A DNA stretch of 30,128 bases from a virus (IMGVR_UViG_3300028025_002672:1-30128), one strand, 5' to 3'; shown: positions 5,122-11,318, numbered from the stretch's first letter. A program made the numbers and translations. Notes: generated from the letters alone by a model not told the origin.

Positions 5122-5452
5122 ATGCGTGTCCCCTGGGGCAGTGTGTTTTGTTGGCGTAGAAATGTCTGCCTCTGTCCACTACGTCTTTCATGTTTTCTGT
5201 TTGGGTTCCACCTTCTAGGTGGTGAGGGTTGACGCAGATTCGGTTGTCGCATTTATGTCTGACGACTGGGGGATAGTAGTAGTTAGCTAGGAAGAATGAG
5301 AACCGGTGGGCTGCTCGGTGTTTGCCTTGTGCGTATAACTGTCCGTAGCTGTCGCCTCGTAGTGAGCCTTGCCATTCCCAACATTCTTCGGGGGTTAGGA
5401 TGTTTACTCGTTTCCAAAAGCGTTGGCTTGTTCGGTATGTAACTGTATCCAC
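5033..5452 (-). CDS. HNH endonuclease with C-terminal zinc ribbon
   Basis: 139 aa. Residues 10-45 have the CWEWQG...YGQLYAQGKHRAAHRFSF pattern, followed by VRHKCDNRICVNPHHLEGGTQTEN, the HNH_3-type core with catalytic His and ββα-metal residues. The end (CPRGHAY...RECRACR) is a zinc ribbon typical of these free-standing homing-type enzymes. Start GTG at 5452 follows GGGGGGAACCT. It overlaps the downstream zinc-ribbon gene by 89 nt. A related enzyme sits at 18796-19218. Likely a mobile endonuclease rather than a core phage gene. Confidence 0.88.
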   Translation of the reverse strand: MDTVTYRTSQRFWKRVNILTPEECWEWQGSLRGDSYGQLYAQGKHRAAHRFSFFLANYYYPPVVRHKCDNRICVNPHHLEGGTQTENMKDVVDRGRHFYANKTHCPRGHAYDEANTYNKPNGSRECRACRKARKNLDTA

Positions 5453-5479
5453 AGGTTCCCCCCTGTTCTGTGGAGAACA

Positions 5480-5929
5480 TTAGCAGTATCTTTTCCAGCG
5501 TTGTACTTTGGGGTGGGGTGATCGGCATATGAACTGTTGTAGGTTCATGCAGTTTTGGGATTTGATGACCGACCAGCCGTATGGACCTACGGGGTGAACG
5601 TATTCGCCGGAGGGTTCGGTGTGTCCGAGGAAAGCGATGCGGTCTACGATTCGGGCTTGTTCTATGGGGGTGTAACGGTCTGCGTTGGAGCTGTTACTGA
5701 ACCGTTGCCAGGTTCCTTTGGCTATTCCGTAGCCGGAGGTGTAGTTGCGGGTGGAGGTGTACCAGCGGGAATTAGTTTCGCAACGGGCTAAACGCTTGTA
5801 AAACCGCCAGGGCATTACGAGTGCTTCAATCTCTTTGGGTGTCTTAGATGCGCTTACAGGGGCTTCTGAGAGGATTGTAGAGGGGATGGATAGGGACAAG
5901 ATAATGGTGATGAGGATGCGTGTACGCAT
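5480..5929 (-). CDS. Secreted Rpf/transglycosylase-like muralytic enzyme
   Basis: 149 aa. Residues 1-27 form a Sec signal peptide (RTR, hydrophobic core, cleavage near VSA). The mature protein begins a lysozyme-like fold: LARCETNSRW (Cys-Glu-Thr with the candidate catalytic Glu), YTSGYGIAKGTWQRF (glycine-rich substrate-cleft motif) and later IVDRIAFLGH, matching resuscitation-promoting-factor/transglycosylase domains. Paired cysteines near the C-terminus may form disulphides. RBS AAAGGAGAACC precedes ATG 5929. It sits in the early recombination operon, not with the endolysin, so it may remodel the wall during infection; that role is inference. Confidence 0.7.
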   Translation of the reverse strand: MRTRILITIILSLSIPSTILSEAPVSASKTPKEIEALVMPWRFYKRLARCETNSRWYTSTRNYTSGYGIAKGTWQRFSNSSNADRYTPIEQARIVDRIAFLGHTEPSGEYVHPVGPYGWSVIKSQNCMNLQQFICRSPHPKVQRWKRYC

Positions 5930-6022
5930 GGTTCTCCTTTGTTCAGGGGATAGGTCATTTAGGTGTCATAGTTCTCCCAACTAGGTACTGTTAAACGGAT
6001 TGGAATATATTAGCAGTGAAAG

Positions 6023-6445
6023 TTAAAAACCAACCAGCGAACGGATTACACAATCCATAGCTCGCACTTCGATGAAATCTTCCATCTCGGTGTACTTAGT
6101 TTTCTTAGACACAACCGGTGCAGCTTCCAAGGTCGGGGCATCAACAATCAACACAATCGTTCTCGCATGATTCAACATGGTAAAGAAATGATTGACCGCT
6201 ATAAACTTTTTCTTTCGGGCAGAGAAATGAACTGTGCTGAACGGGAACACATCAGTGTCCCAGTTGTGTTTCACTTCAACTTCAAATCCATATTCTGTTC
6301 CGTCACGTGTAGCCAACACATCAATGCCGTAGTCGTCAGGGTTAACCCAAGCTGAGAACCCTTGATCCATGAGCCATTCAATGATTTGGTGTTTAGCGTT
6401 GTCGTCAGCGTTGTAGATGAGCTGGCTGAATGGTTTACCAGCCAC
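6023..6445 (-). CDS. PD-(D/E)XK superfamily nuclease
   Basis: GTG at 6445 is preferred over the in-frame GTG at 6472 because GGAGAC lies 8 nt before it, giving 140 aa. An N-terminal helix (NAKHQIIEWLMDQGF) precedes strands bearing D42 (YGIDVLA) and E57-x-K59 (FEVEVKHNW), the catalytic D...ExK signature, then FPFSTVHFSARKKKF. This is the restriction-like nuclease fold; the specific substrate cannot be told. It follows a tiny membrane-protein gene whose end it overlaps in another frame. Confidence 0.65.
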   Translation of the reverse strand: MAGKPFSQLIYNADDNAKHQIIEWLMDQGFSAWVNPDDYGIDVLATRDGTEYGFEVEVKHNWDTDVFPFSTVHFSARKKKFIAVNHFFTMLNHARTIVLIVDAPTLEAAPVVSKKTKYTEMEDFIEVRAMDCVIRSLVGF

Positions 6446-6521
6446 CGAATTTGTCTCCAAGCAATACGCCACAGAGAAAAACTGCTGTGACCATGATGAC
6501 CATCATAAAAAAATCAGTCAT
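6435..6521 (-). CDS. 28-aa single-TM peptide
   Basis: ATG at 6521 with AAGAAGGTG 6 nt upstream; the frame stops at TAA 6435-6437. Residues 4-21 are hydrophobic (FFMMVIMVTAVFLCGVLL), a clear transmembrane segment, followed by a short GDKFGG tail. It overlaps the preceding gene's end by 8 nt and the nuclease start by 11 nt. The good RBS and TM character argue for a real membrane micro-protein, but at this size chance cannot be excluded. Confidence 0.45.
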   Translation of the reverse strand: MTDFFMMVIMVTAVFLCGVLLGDKFGGW

Positions 6522-6714
6522 TAGGTACACCTTCTTGGTTTTCATATTCGGCTTGTGCGTATTCAACCTTGCCTAGTTCACGAGCCAAGACTTCTGCGGT
6601 TCGTTTCCACTGGTCACGTTCGACCTGTACTTTGGCGAAGTCTTGCTCTGCAAACACAATCTCTTTGTCTCTAAGCCATTCGTACGCATCATCCTGGTGT
6701 ATGTACTCACTCAT
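6514..6714 (-). CDS. Acidic coiled-coil small protein (66 aa)
   Basis: ATG at 6714 overlaps the stop of the upstream resolvase-like gene (TGATG). The sequence is helical with heptad-like Val/Leu/Trp spacing (IVFAEQDFAKVQVERDQWKRTAEVLARELGKVE) and an acidic tail. Dimerisation through a coiled coil is likely. No family recognised. It lies between two nuclease genes in the recombination operon. Confidence 0.6.
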   Translation of the reverse strand: MSEYIHQDDAYEWLRDKEIVFAEQDFAKVQVERDQWKRTAEVLARELGKVEYAQAEYENQEGVPND

Positions 6715-7049
6715 CAGTAGCCTGCTTCCTTCAGTAAAGCTGCGAAGACACGGGCAGGCATGACTGCATACCAGTCTCCAACATCCATCGTGCCTCTTTT
6801 TTTTGCGATAACCGCACCCATAGTTACTTCGGCGTTAGCCATCTCAACCTTTAATTCTTTCATCCATTCAGACAACGTAATTGTCTTATGGTCTTTTACT
6901 TCTATAACGACTGGCGCACCCATGTTGATGTCGCCTTTGTCAAGATTCCCTGACAATGCACGACGCTCTGTATAGATCCAGCCTTCACCTTTGAGCCAGG
7001 TAACTACAGCGGTTTCAGCTGCGGTTCCTTTTTGTTTTGCTTTACTCAC
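6714..7049 (-). CDS. Holliday-junction-resolvase-like PD-(D/E)XK nuclease
   Basis: GTG at 7049 is taken as the start because related actinophage proteins begin just before the KQKGTAAE motif; an in-frame GTG at 7070 would add 7 residues. In the 111-aa form E12 (GTAAET), D40 (LDKGDI) and E50-x-K52 (VVIEVKDHK) make the E...D...ExK active site of Hjc-like resolvases. RRALSG and WYAVMPARVFAALL also match actinophage relatives. Probable role: cleaving branched DNA during replication and recombination with the exonuclease/annealing genes upstream. Confidence 0.8.
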   Translation of the reverse strand: MSKAKQKGTAAETAVVTWLKGEGWIYTERRALSGNLDKGDINMGAPVVIEVKDHKTITLSEWMKELKVEMANAEVTMGAVIAKKRGTMDVGDWYAVMPARVFAALLKEAGY

Positions 7050-7206
7050 TACGCCTAGCCAGTTCGTCACCCAACCGGCGACACTCTGATGAGAGCATGG
7101 CGTTAGTATCTTCGAGCAACATCAGCTTTTCTGTTAAACGATTGTTTTCTTTAACAAGCGAAGACACAGCTTCTTGCCACATCCCGCTATCCATTTCATC
7201 ATTCAC
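7042..7206 (-). CDS. Short coiled-coil protein
   Basis: GTG at 7206, with AAGGA 10 nt before it, gives 54 aa and only a short overlap with the upstream gene. An ATG at 7224 (60 aa) is possible but lacks an RBS. Nearly the whole protein is a helix with leucine-rich heptads (SSLVKENNRLTEKLMLLEDT). It resembles small coiled-coil partners of phage DNA-processing enzymes, but no function can be assigned. It overlaps the resolvase start by 8 nt. Confidence 0.5.
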   Translation of the reverse strand: MNDEMDSGMWQEAVSSLVKENNRLTEKLMLLEDTNAMLSSECRRLGDELARRSE

Positions 7207-7528
7207 TGTCAAAACATCCTTCATAGAATTTGTGTCCGAAGATTTCAGCAGGGTGAAGACCGAAACGAAGACACCATTTGTCTGCGGTGTAAACGCTTAA
7301 CCCGTTCTGCCACCAACGGGCAACAGTATGTTTGTCCAGGTATTGCAACTGTTCTGCTTTGGCGAGGAACTCAATCAACGGTTTAGCGTCAAGCCGGACA
7401 TCGCTAGACATGACAAGTGGGCGGTACTTCTTACGGGTCTGGGACATACCGACACGACAAACATCGCATCGGCAGCCCCTTCTACGGTACATAGATGCCC
7501 CGTGTTCAGTGATTTCCTTGGCGTTCAC
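7199..7528 (-). CDS. Probable DNA-binding protein (Cys cluster plus HTH-like end)
   Basis: 109 aa from GTG 7528, overlapping the upstream stop (GTGA). The N-terminus has EHGASMYRRRGCRCDVCR, an HGxxxxYxxxxCRCxxCR motif I recall from actinophage proteins. After a basic stretch comes DAKPLIEFLAKAEQLQYLDKHTVARWWQNGLSVYTADKWCLRFGLHPAEIFG, read here as two helices and a helix-turn-helix (given by positions 48-99). The pattern suggests sequence-specific DNA binding, perhaps regulation of this operon. It sits next to the RHH gene. Confidence 0.55.
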   Translation of the reverse strand: MNAKEITEHGASMYRRRGCRCDVCRVGMSQTRKKYRPLVMSSDVRLDAKPLIEFLAKAEQLQYLDKHTVARWWQNGLSVYTADKWCLRFGLHPAEIFGHKFYEGCFDSE

Positions 7529-7698
7529 GATGCTGTTACCGCTTGGCGTACCAAGTCACGGATCAACTGTGACCTGCGTACCCCACGTTGTTCGCACAGC
7601 ATCCCTATCTGTGTCAGTTGTGATTCGGTCACTCTGATACCAATAATCTTTGCGGATGCTTCGCTTGCGGATGGGTCGACTGTTCTTTTGTTAGCCAT
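7525..7698 (-). CDS. Ribbon-helix-helix (CopG-like) protein
   Basis: 57 aa, ATG at 7698 in a TAATG overlap with the annealing-protein gene; its stop overlaps the next GTG. After a polar arm, KIIGIRVTESQLTQIGML forms the beta strand and first helix, a Gly-containing turn (CEQRGVRRS) follows, then a second helix (QLIRDLVRQAV). This is the ribbon-helix-helix layout. Such dimers bind short palindromes and often autoregulate. The perfect palindrome at 9767-9780 at the operon start is a possible operator; the link is inference. Confidence 0.7.
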   Translation of the reverse strand: MANKRTVDPSASEASAKIIGIRVTESQLTQIGMLCEQRGVRRSQLIRDLVRQAVTAS

Positions 7699-8339
7699 TA
7701 CTCGCCGTCCTTAAATGCTACGAGTTCTTTGAACGCTGAACGCAATGCTGGTAGGTGTGATTCCATCCAGGGTGTGCCTTCAGGGATACCAGCGTTAGCT
7801 GCTACAACCTTCGGGTCTACACCTTTGGTTTCACAGGCTGCATTGAACTGGTTGACTTGTTCGTCTGACAATGCTGTGAGTGTCTTCGGCTTTGGCTTTT
7901 GTGCGGTCTGCGGTTGAGGCTGTGGCTTAGGCGAAGGTGCATGGTCAAGTTCTTCCCATTCGTTCTTTGTCCAAAGTGACAAATAAACGTTATGCCTCAT
8001 GGCGCAGTTCCTGATGGCATCGCTCATCAGTTCCTTGTACAGATCGGGCTTCGATGCCTGAACGGAACCAATACCTAAACGGCGAACACCATGAATGGTC
8101 AGCCATGCACCCATGTGTGCCATACCATTCTCAACACGGAACGCTGGCAAACCGTACTCGTCAAACGCAACTGGTTCCAGTGACCATGATGAATCAATTT
8201 CCGTCAAGGCTTTCTGTGTGTCGGCATGACCCACGAAGGATAACTGCTGACCGCCTTTAGGTAGCTTGCCGACAATTTTGGGATCTGGTACCCCATATTT
8301 AGTGAGGACTTCATCAAGTCCAATTGTTTTCTTTTCCAT
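7698..8339 (-). CDS. Rad52/ERF-like single-strand annealing protein
   Basis: 213 aa. The N-terminal domain (about residues 20-130) contains KLPKGGQQLSFVGHADTQKAL, SWSLEPVAFDEYGLP, AWLTIHGVRRLGIGS and ELMSDAIRNCAMRHNVYLSLW, the order seen in actinophage annealing proteins placed with Rad52/ERF-type recombinases. A Pro/Gln/Lys linker (about 133-155) joins a C-terminal helical domain. It would coat and anneal ssDNA made by the exonuclease at 8797-9747. ATG 8339 overlaps the upstream TAA. The exact family (Rad52, ERF or RecT) cannot be settled by eye. Confidence 0.7.
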   Translation of the reverse strand: MEKKTIGLDEVLTKYGVPDPKIVGKLPKGGQQLSFVGHADTQKALTEIDSSWSLEPVAFDEYGLPAFRVENGMAHMGAWLTIHGVRRLGIGSVQASKPDLYKELMSDAIRNCAMRHNVYLSLWTKNEWEELDHAPSPKPQPQPQTAQKPKPKTLTALSDEQVNQFNAACETKGVDPKVVAANAGIPEGTPWMESHLPALRSAFKELVAFKDGE

Positions 8340-8800
8340 TATTTTTCCCCTTTCAAGGATTTATTGTTTTGTAAATAGGTAATCGCTGAAGTCAGCAAGT
8401 TGATGTCGTCTTTAAGTTTTCCAATACCAGTGTTGCAAGCCTGGCAAAGCAACCCACGCACACACGACCCGCAGGATTCGTCGTTTGCACAACATGACCT
8501 GTCATGGTCAACGGATAAGTTCAGTAGCTTTCCACGTTTAATAATTGTTTCTGGGTTGCCACATACAGCACATACATAGTTTTGTTTTTCAAGAAGCAGG
8601 TTGTAGGCATCAAGTGTGATCTTGAATTTATTCAATATCCTTGATGATCTAGTTTTATCTGGGTTCTCAAATCTCCATTGCTTAGTATTTATCTGATGGC
8701 ATTTTTTGCACCATGCGGTGTAATTGTCTTTATAAGATTTGTTTGACACAAAAAAAGAAATGTCTTTTTCTTCTTTGCATTTGCTACAAATCTTTGTCAT
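8339..8800 (-). CDS. Recombination endonuclease VII
   Basis: 153 aa. An N-terminal zinc pair, CSKC at 5-8 and CKKC at 31-34, precedes the endonuclease VII core: CAVCGNP, LSVDHDR (catalytic His/Asp), then a Cys-rich insertion and RGLLCQACNTGIGKLKDD with the final CxxC of the structural zinc. This HNH-type fold resolves branched DNA in T4. The gene is visibly richer in A and T than the flanking exonuclease and annealing genes, hinting at separate acquisition. Coupled both sides (ATGA upstream, TAATG downstream). Confidence 0.88.
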   Translation of the reverse strand: MTKICSKCKEEKDISFFVSNKSYKDNYTAWCKKCHQINTKQWRFENPDKTRSSRILNKFKITLDAYNLLLEKQNYVCAVCGNPETIIKRGKLLNLSVDHDRSCCANDESCGSCVRGLLCQACNTGIGKLKDDINLLTSAITYLQNNKSLKGEK

Positions 8801-9747
8801 CGCTCACCTTTGAGTAGAAATGTACGGGTTTGTACTTCTTTAATAAAGTCTTTTGCTATGTCAGGATGGGCTGCACGGAAACCTTTAGCGTCAAATGATT
8901 CACGCTTCTGTCCCTTCCAAGTAGCAACGGTTGTGCCGTTTAAGATAGCGGTATCTGCATCGCCAATGGCATCACAGACTTGTGCTTTTAGTTCGTCTTC
9001 TAGTTGTTTGTATGAAGCCAGTTCGCTACGCACATGACGCAACTGTGTTAGGACTTCACCGAAGTTGTCGGGTAGTTCAACGGCTCGTGAGGTTGGGCGT
9101 TGGTACCTGGTTTGGATTGTTTCGTATGACCATTTGACACCGGATGGGGTCATGCCTAACTCAATGGTGTTAAGCCAGTCAGCTACAGCATCGATATGTG
9201 CAGCTACTTCTTCTTCAGTGATGACCTGTTCAATGAGGGTGAGGCGCAGGGTATTGTCAAAGACTGCCCACGTGACACGCTTTGCATCGGAACAAATGTA
9301 TTGGGTGATCCCTTGGATTTTCCAGTAGTCAGGGAGTGTGCCTGAGAACTCACGGCTAGTTGTTTTCACTTCGAGGATGTGTTTTGTTTCTTCGTTCCAT
9401 CCGTCAAGGGTGGAGATGAGATGGCATCCGTTGTCATCGTCGTAGCAAAACAGTTCCTTGGGTGTTTCAAATTGAACACCGAGCCTGTCGCCAGCCCAAG
9501 TGATGATGGTGTCTTCAAGGCGGTTGCCTGTTTCCATTGCCGCATTGGGGGTGATGGGGCTTGGTGCTACGCCTGATAGTTGTTCAGCTGCGTAGTGGTC
9601 TTTCTTTACGAAAGGATGCAGACCATAGATAGCTGCGGCTGCTGAGGCTGAGATGCGCCGGTTGCCGTTGGCATCCATGTAACGCTGATCTAGCCATGCT
9701 TGTGAACCGTGTGGTTCTTTGTGGATACGGTAACGATTGAAAGTCAT
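8797..9747 (-). CDS. YqaJ-like viral recombinase (exonuclease)
   Basis: 316 aa. The N-terminal domain matches YqaJ/lambda-exo-type nucleases: GSQAWLDQRY then RISASAAAAIYG, METGNRLED with its conserved Glu, STLDGW, and LEVKTT (catalytic ExK), followed by PDYWKIQGITQYI (Tyr/Gln DNA-contact motif). The C-terminal third is helical, ending with KGFRAAHPDIAKDFIKE. It should resect double-strand ends 5'-3' to feed the annealing protein. ATG 9747 has AGAAGGGGAAGTTAA before it. It is the first gene after the minus-strand promoter. Confidence 0.85.
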   Translation of the reverse strand: MTFNRYRIHKEPHGSQAWLDQRYMDANGNRRISASAAAAIYGLHPFVKKDHYAAEQLSGVAPSPITPNAAMETGNRLEDTIITWAGDRLGVQFETPKELFCYDDDNGCHLISTLDGWNEETKHILEVKTTSREFSGTLPDYWKIQGITQYICSDAKRVTWAVFDNTLRLTLIEQVITEEEVAAHIDAVADWLNTIELGMTPSGVKWSYETIQTRYQRPTSRAVELPDNFGEVLTQLRHVRSELASYKQLEDELKAQVCDAIGDADTAILNGTTVATWKGQKRESFDAKGFRAAHPDIAKDFIKEVQTRTFLLKGER

Positions 9748-9766
9748 TTAACTTCCCCTTCTCTGT

Positions 9767-9780
9767 GTAACAGTTGTTAC
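9767..9780 (-). promoter_or_regulatory. Perfect palindrome at transcription start (operator or 5' hairpin)
   Basis: GTAACAGTTGTTAC is a perfect 6-2-6 inverted repeat centred at about the predicted +1 of the 9786-9814 promoter. It could be the operator of a dimeric repressor, such as the ribbon-helix-helix protein encoded in the same operon. Alternatively it could fold in RNA as a 5-bp, 4-nt-loop hairpin at the mRNA 5' end. Confidence 0.5.
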
Positions 9781-9785
9781 GTTGC

Positions 9786-9814
9786 ACCGTACAGGAGGGG
9801 TGTGTCAATGTCAA
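9786..9814 (-). promoter_or_regulatory. Early promoter TTGACA-N17-TACGGT for recombination operon
   Basis: On the minus strand TTGACA (9814-9809), a 17-bp spacer and TACGGT (9791-9786) form a strong promoter. A second tandem TTGACA occupies 9808-9803. It matches the plus-strand promoters at 827 and 1788 in spacing and in the TACNGT -10. It overlaps the last codon of the gene at 9811 and probably drives the whole 9747-3780 operon. Confidence 0.7.
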
Positions 9815-10095
9815 CAGGAAAGAAGAATTATTTTTCTCACCATAGCTACGGGGATATAGAATAAGTTGATTCCTTCGCCATCATGGAAACTCTGTAGCAG
9901 TGTCACATGGTTTTCTTTAGCCCCAGGGTCGCCAACAGGCACAAGAAAGCCCACTGATTGTACCAGCACTTCGCCGTCATCCTCTACTTCGTCAAGCGTG
10001 AGCCAGCCAGCATCGCCACCACAAGCATCAGCCCAGTAAATGAGAGCCATCGGATATACCGGTGGGTCTAGTTCAGTCGTCAGATGGTTCGTCAA
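9811..10095 (-). CDS. Conserved phage hypothetical protein (94 aa)
   Basis: TTG at 10095 is chosen because AAGGGGAACCTC, the usual RBS here, lies directly before it. A GTG at 10161 would extend the frame across the zinc-ribbon gene, and ATG 10050 lacks an RBS. Motifs: IYWADACGGDAGWLTLDEV, VQSVGFLVPVGD, HVTLLQSF and INLFYIPVAMVRKI. This order is common in small phage proteins of unknown function. It overlaps the next promoter at its 3' end. Confidence 0.6.
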   Translation of the reverse strand: MTNHLTTELDPPVYPMALIYWADACGGDAGWLTLDEVEDDGEVLVQSVGFLVPVGDPGAKENHVTLLQSFHDGEGINLFYIPVAMVRKIILLSC

Positions 10096-10198
10096 GAGGT
10101 TCCCCTTCGGTGCGACATTCAACACAGTACCGACCTGTTTGCGACAGCCATACTTCTCCACAGGTGGGACACATGAATAGGTTACGAAAATTAGTCAC
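10073..10198 (-). CDS. 41-aa zinc-ribbon micro-protein
   Basis: GTG at 10198 (an in-frame ATG at 10174 would trim 8 residues); TGA at 10073-10075. CPTC near residue 10 and CVEC near residue 26 form a compact zinc ribbon, followed by an acidic tail. Its end overlaps the next gene, whose RBS lies within it. The paired CxxC motifs are the main support; no specific role known. Confidence 0.55.
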   Translation of the reverse strand: MTNFRNLFMCPTCGEVWLSQTGRYCVECRTEGEPLDEPSDD

Positions 10199-10202
10199 GG
10201 TC

Positions 10203-10221
10203 TAATCTTAGTTGAAGATTA
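10203..10221 (-). repeat. Inverted repeat TAATCTT-N5-AAGATTA
   Basis: A perfect 7-bp inverted repeat (10203-10209 with 10215-10221) with a 5-nt centre lies between the 10219 stop and the GTG at 10198. There is no T-tract, so an intrinsic terminator is doubtful. It may be a weak operator or a translational hairpin. Confidence 0.35.
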
Positions 10222-10353
10222 AGCTGCCTTGTTTTGCTTATGCTGTAAGGCTTCTAACTGTTGCACAGCACGGAAGAATTGATCCTGCTGGGTGATCGGA
10301 ACGTGGATTTTAGATAGAAAATACAGGAGTGTTTCAATGGTTTCGCTTGTCAT
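10219..10353 (-). CDS. 44-aa helical micro-protein
   Basis: ATG at 10353 and TAA at 10219-10221. The peptide is almost entirely helical, with a hydrophobic start (TIETLLYFLSKIHVP) and a Gln-rich second half (QQDQFFRAVQQLEALQHKQ). RBS is weak. No family recognised. It fills what would otherwise be an empty stretch behind the lysis genes, and coding-like composition is the only support. Confidence 0.45.
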   Translation of the reverse strand: MTSETIETLLYFLSKIHVPITQQDQFFRAVQQLEALQHKQNKAA

Positions 10354-10374
10354 AGGACTCACGAGAGTATCAGA

Positions 10375-10605
10375 TTATCGTGGCTTAGTTACGTAGTCTT
10401 CAACTATGGTTAAACGATTTTCGATGCGGTCAACAGCGTCACGCAATGATGAACCGCCGTTGTTTTTCATGTTCATTTCAACAGTTGTGATTGCGTTATC
10501 TAGTCGTTGTCCCCACCGAAATAAAGGTCTAACAACACTACGATAGATAACACCGATAGAAACAATAGACCCAGCAATTGTAGCAAGGACACTAACGATT
10601 TCCAT
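10375..10605 (-). CDS. Small TM protein with coiled-coil tail (holin-like accessory)
   Basis: 76 aa, ATG at 10605 overlapping the endolysin stop (TAATG). Residues 4-25 are a transmembrane helix (VSVLATIAGSIVSIGVIYRSVV). The cytoplasmic part ends with NNGGSSLRDAVDRIENRL, a motif I know from actinophage membrane proteins next to lysis genes. The one-TM topology plus coiled coil suggests a holin partner or pinholin-like accessory. Function inferred from position. Confidence 0.6.
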   Translation of the reverse strand: MEIVSVLATIAGSIVSIGVIYRSVVRPLFRWGQRLDNAITTVEMNMKNNGGSSLRDAVDRIENRLTIVEDYVTKPR

Positions 10606-11132
10606 TATGCAGGTTTAGGAAGTGAACGCCATGCGGCTTCAAACCGTTCAGGGTCTTTAGCCATCTCTGGAGAAAGTTCTATGTGCAACCACTGACCGCC
10701 GAATGACCCAGCGTTATCGTCGGCGGTAAATAATTTTACCCCCGCAGAATTTTCTCCACGGCTGCAACGAAAACCCCTTCCGTAGCCCTTGTTTTTATCT
10801 TTAGGATTTGCGTCAAAGGCATAATCGTGTATCTCCTCAATGCCTAGCTCTTTGGTGTACTTAATGAACCAGTCCCACATGGCAACGCCAACCTTGCGGT
10901 CAGAATATCCAATATCTACCGCAGCACCCGTCGCATGGACAGATAGGAACTTCTCCATGCCTGGATCACCAATCTTCTTGCCCTCGGTATGAGAGTTGCG
11001 CATCAATCTTGGGGAATAAATCCCTAGGTTCTTGGTTTTCCAACGGGCATGGCACAAATCAGCGAGTTTTTCAGTGCCATGCTGTGCGCCTTTACCATCA
11101 AAAGCAGGGTAGTAGCTGTATTTTCTTGGCAT
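10605..11132 (-). CDS. Endolysin, M15-type (VanY-like) zinc peptidase
   Basis: 175 aa with the M15 signature: SVHATGAAVDIG at residues 64-75 (Zn ligands H66 and D73) and QWLHIEL at 147-153 (catalytic E-like position and ligand H150, E152). This fits a D-Ala-D-Ala or L-Ala-D-Glu peptidase that cuts cross-linked peptidoglycan peptides. No cell-wall-binding domain and no signal peptide are seen, so release should depend on a holin. The start ATG 11132 overlaps the holin-candidate stop. Confidence 0.85.
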   Translation of the reverse strand: MPRKYSYYPAFDGKGAQHGTEKLADLCHARWKTKNLGIYSPRLMRNSHTEGKKIGDPGMEKFLSVHATGAAVDIGYSDRKVGVAMWDWFIKYTKELGIEEIHDYAFDANPKDKNKGYGRGFRCSRGENSAGVKLFTADDNAGSFGGQWLHIELSPEMAKDPERFEAAWRSLPKPA

Positions 11133-11305
11133 TATTCCTCGTCAATGCCAATGCCAGCAGCAATAGCAAGTATGTTAATAGCAAAAGCAACTGCACTAAT
11201 GTACAAAGCCTTGCCAAGCGTATCCCCAGACAGGGTGATAAGCATAAGTCCAGTGCTGGTTAACCACAGCGAAAGGCTGATGATGGCTCCTAGATATTTA
11301 CGCAT
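11132..11305 (-). CDS. Two-TM holin candidate (57 aa)
   Basis: ATG at 11305, TAA overlapping the endolysin ATG (TAATG). Two hydrophobic helices, residues about 5-25 and 33-53, are separated by a short polar loop (SGDTLGK). The C-terminus is acidic (IDEE). Size, topology and direct coupling to the endolysin fit a class II holin. No sequence family recognised, so the call rests on topology and position. The start has CTAGATATTT-type AT-rich sequence and no strong RBS. Confidence 0.65.
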   Translation of the reverse strand: MRKYLGAIISLSLWLTSTGLMLITLSGDTLGKALYISAVAFAINILAIAAGIGIDEE

Positions 11306-11318
11306 AGGTTGTACTTTA

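Noticed and set aside
6004-6033. Possible minus-strand promoter TTGGTT-N18-TATATT before the Rpf-like gene
   Set aside because: The -35 is weak, spacing is 18 and it does not match the other promoters of the window; left as unproven.
9584-9814. Minus-strand frame beginning above the exonuclease start
   Set aside because: It overlaps the exonuclease N-terminus in another frame and crosses the promoter; the composition is not protein-like.
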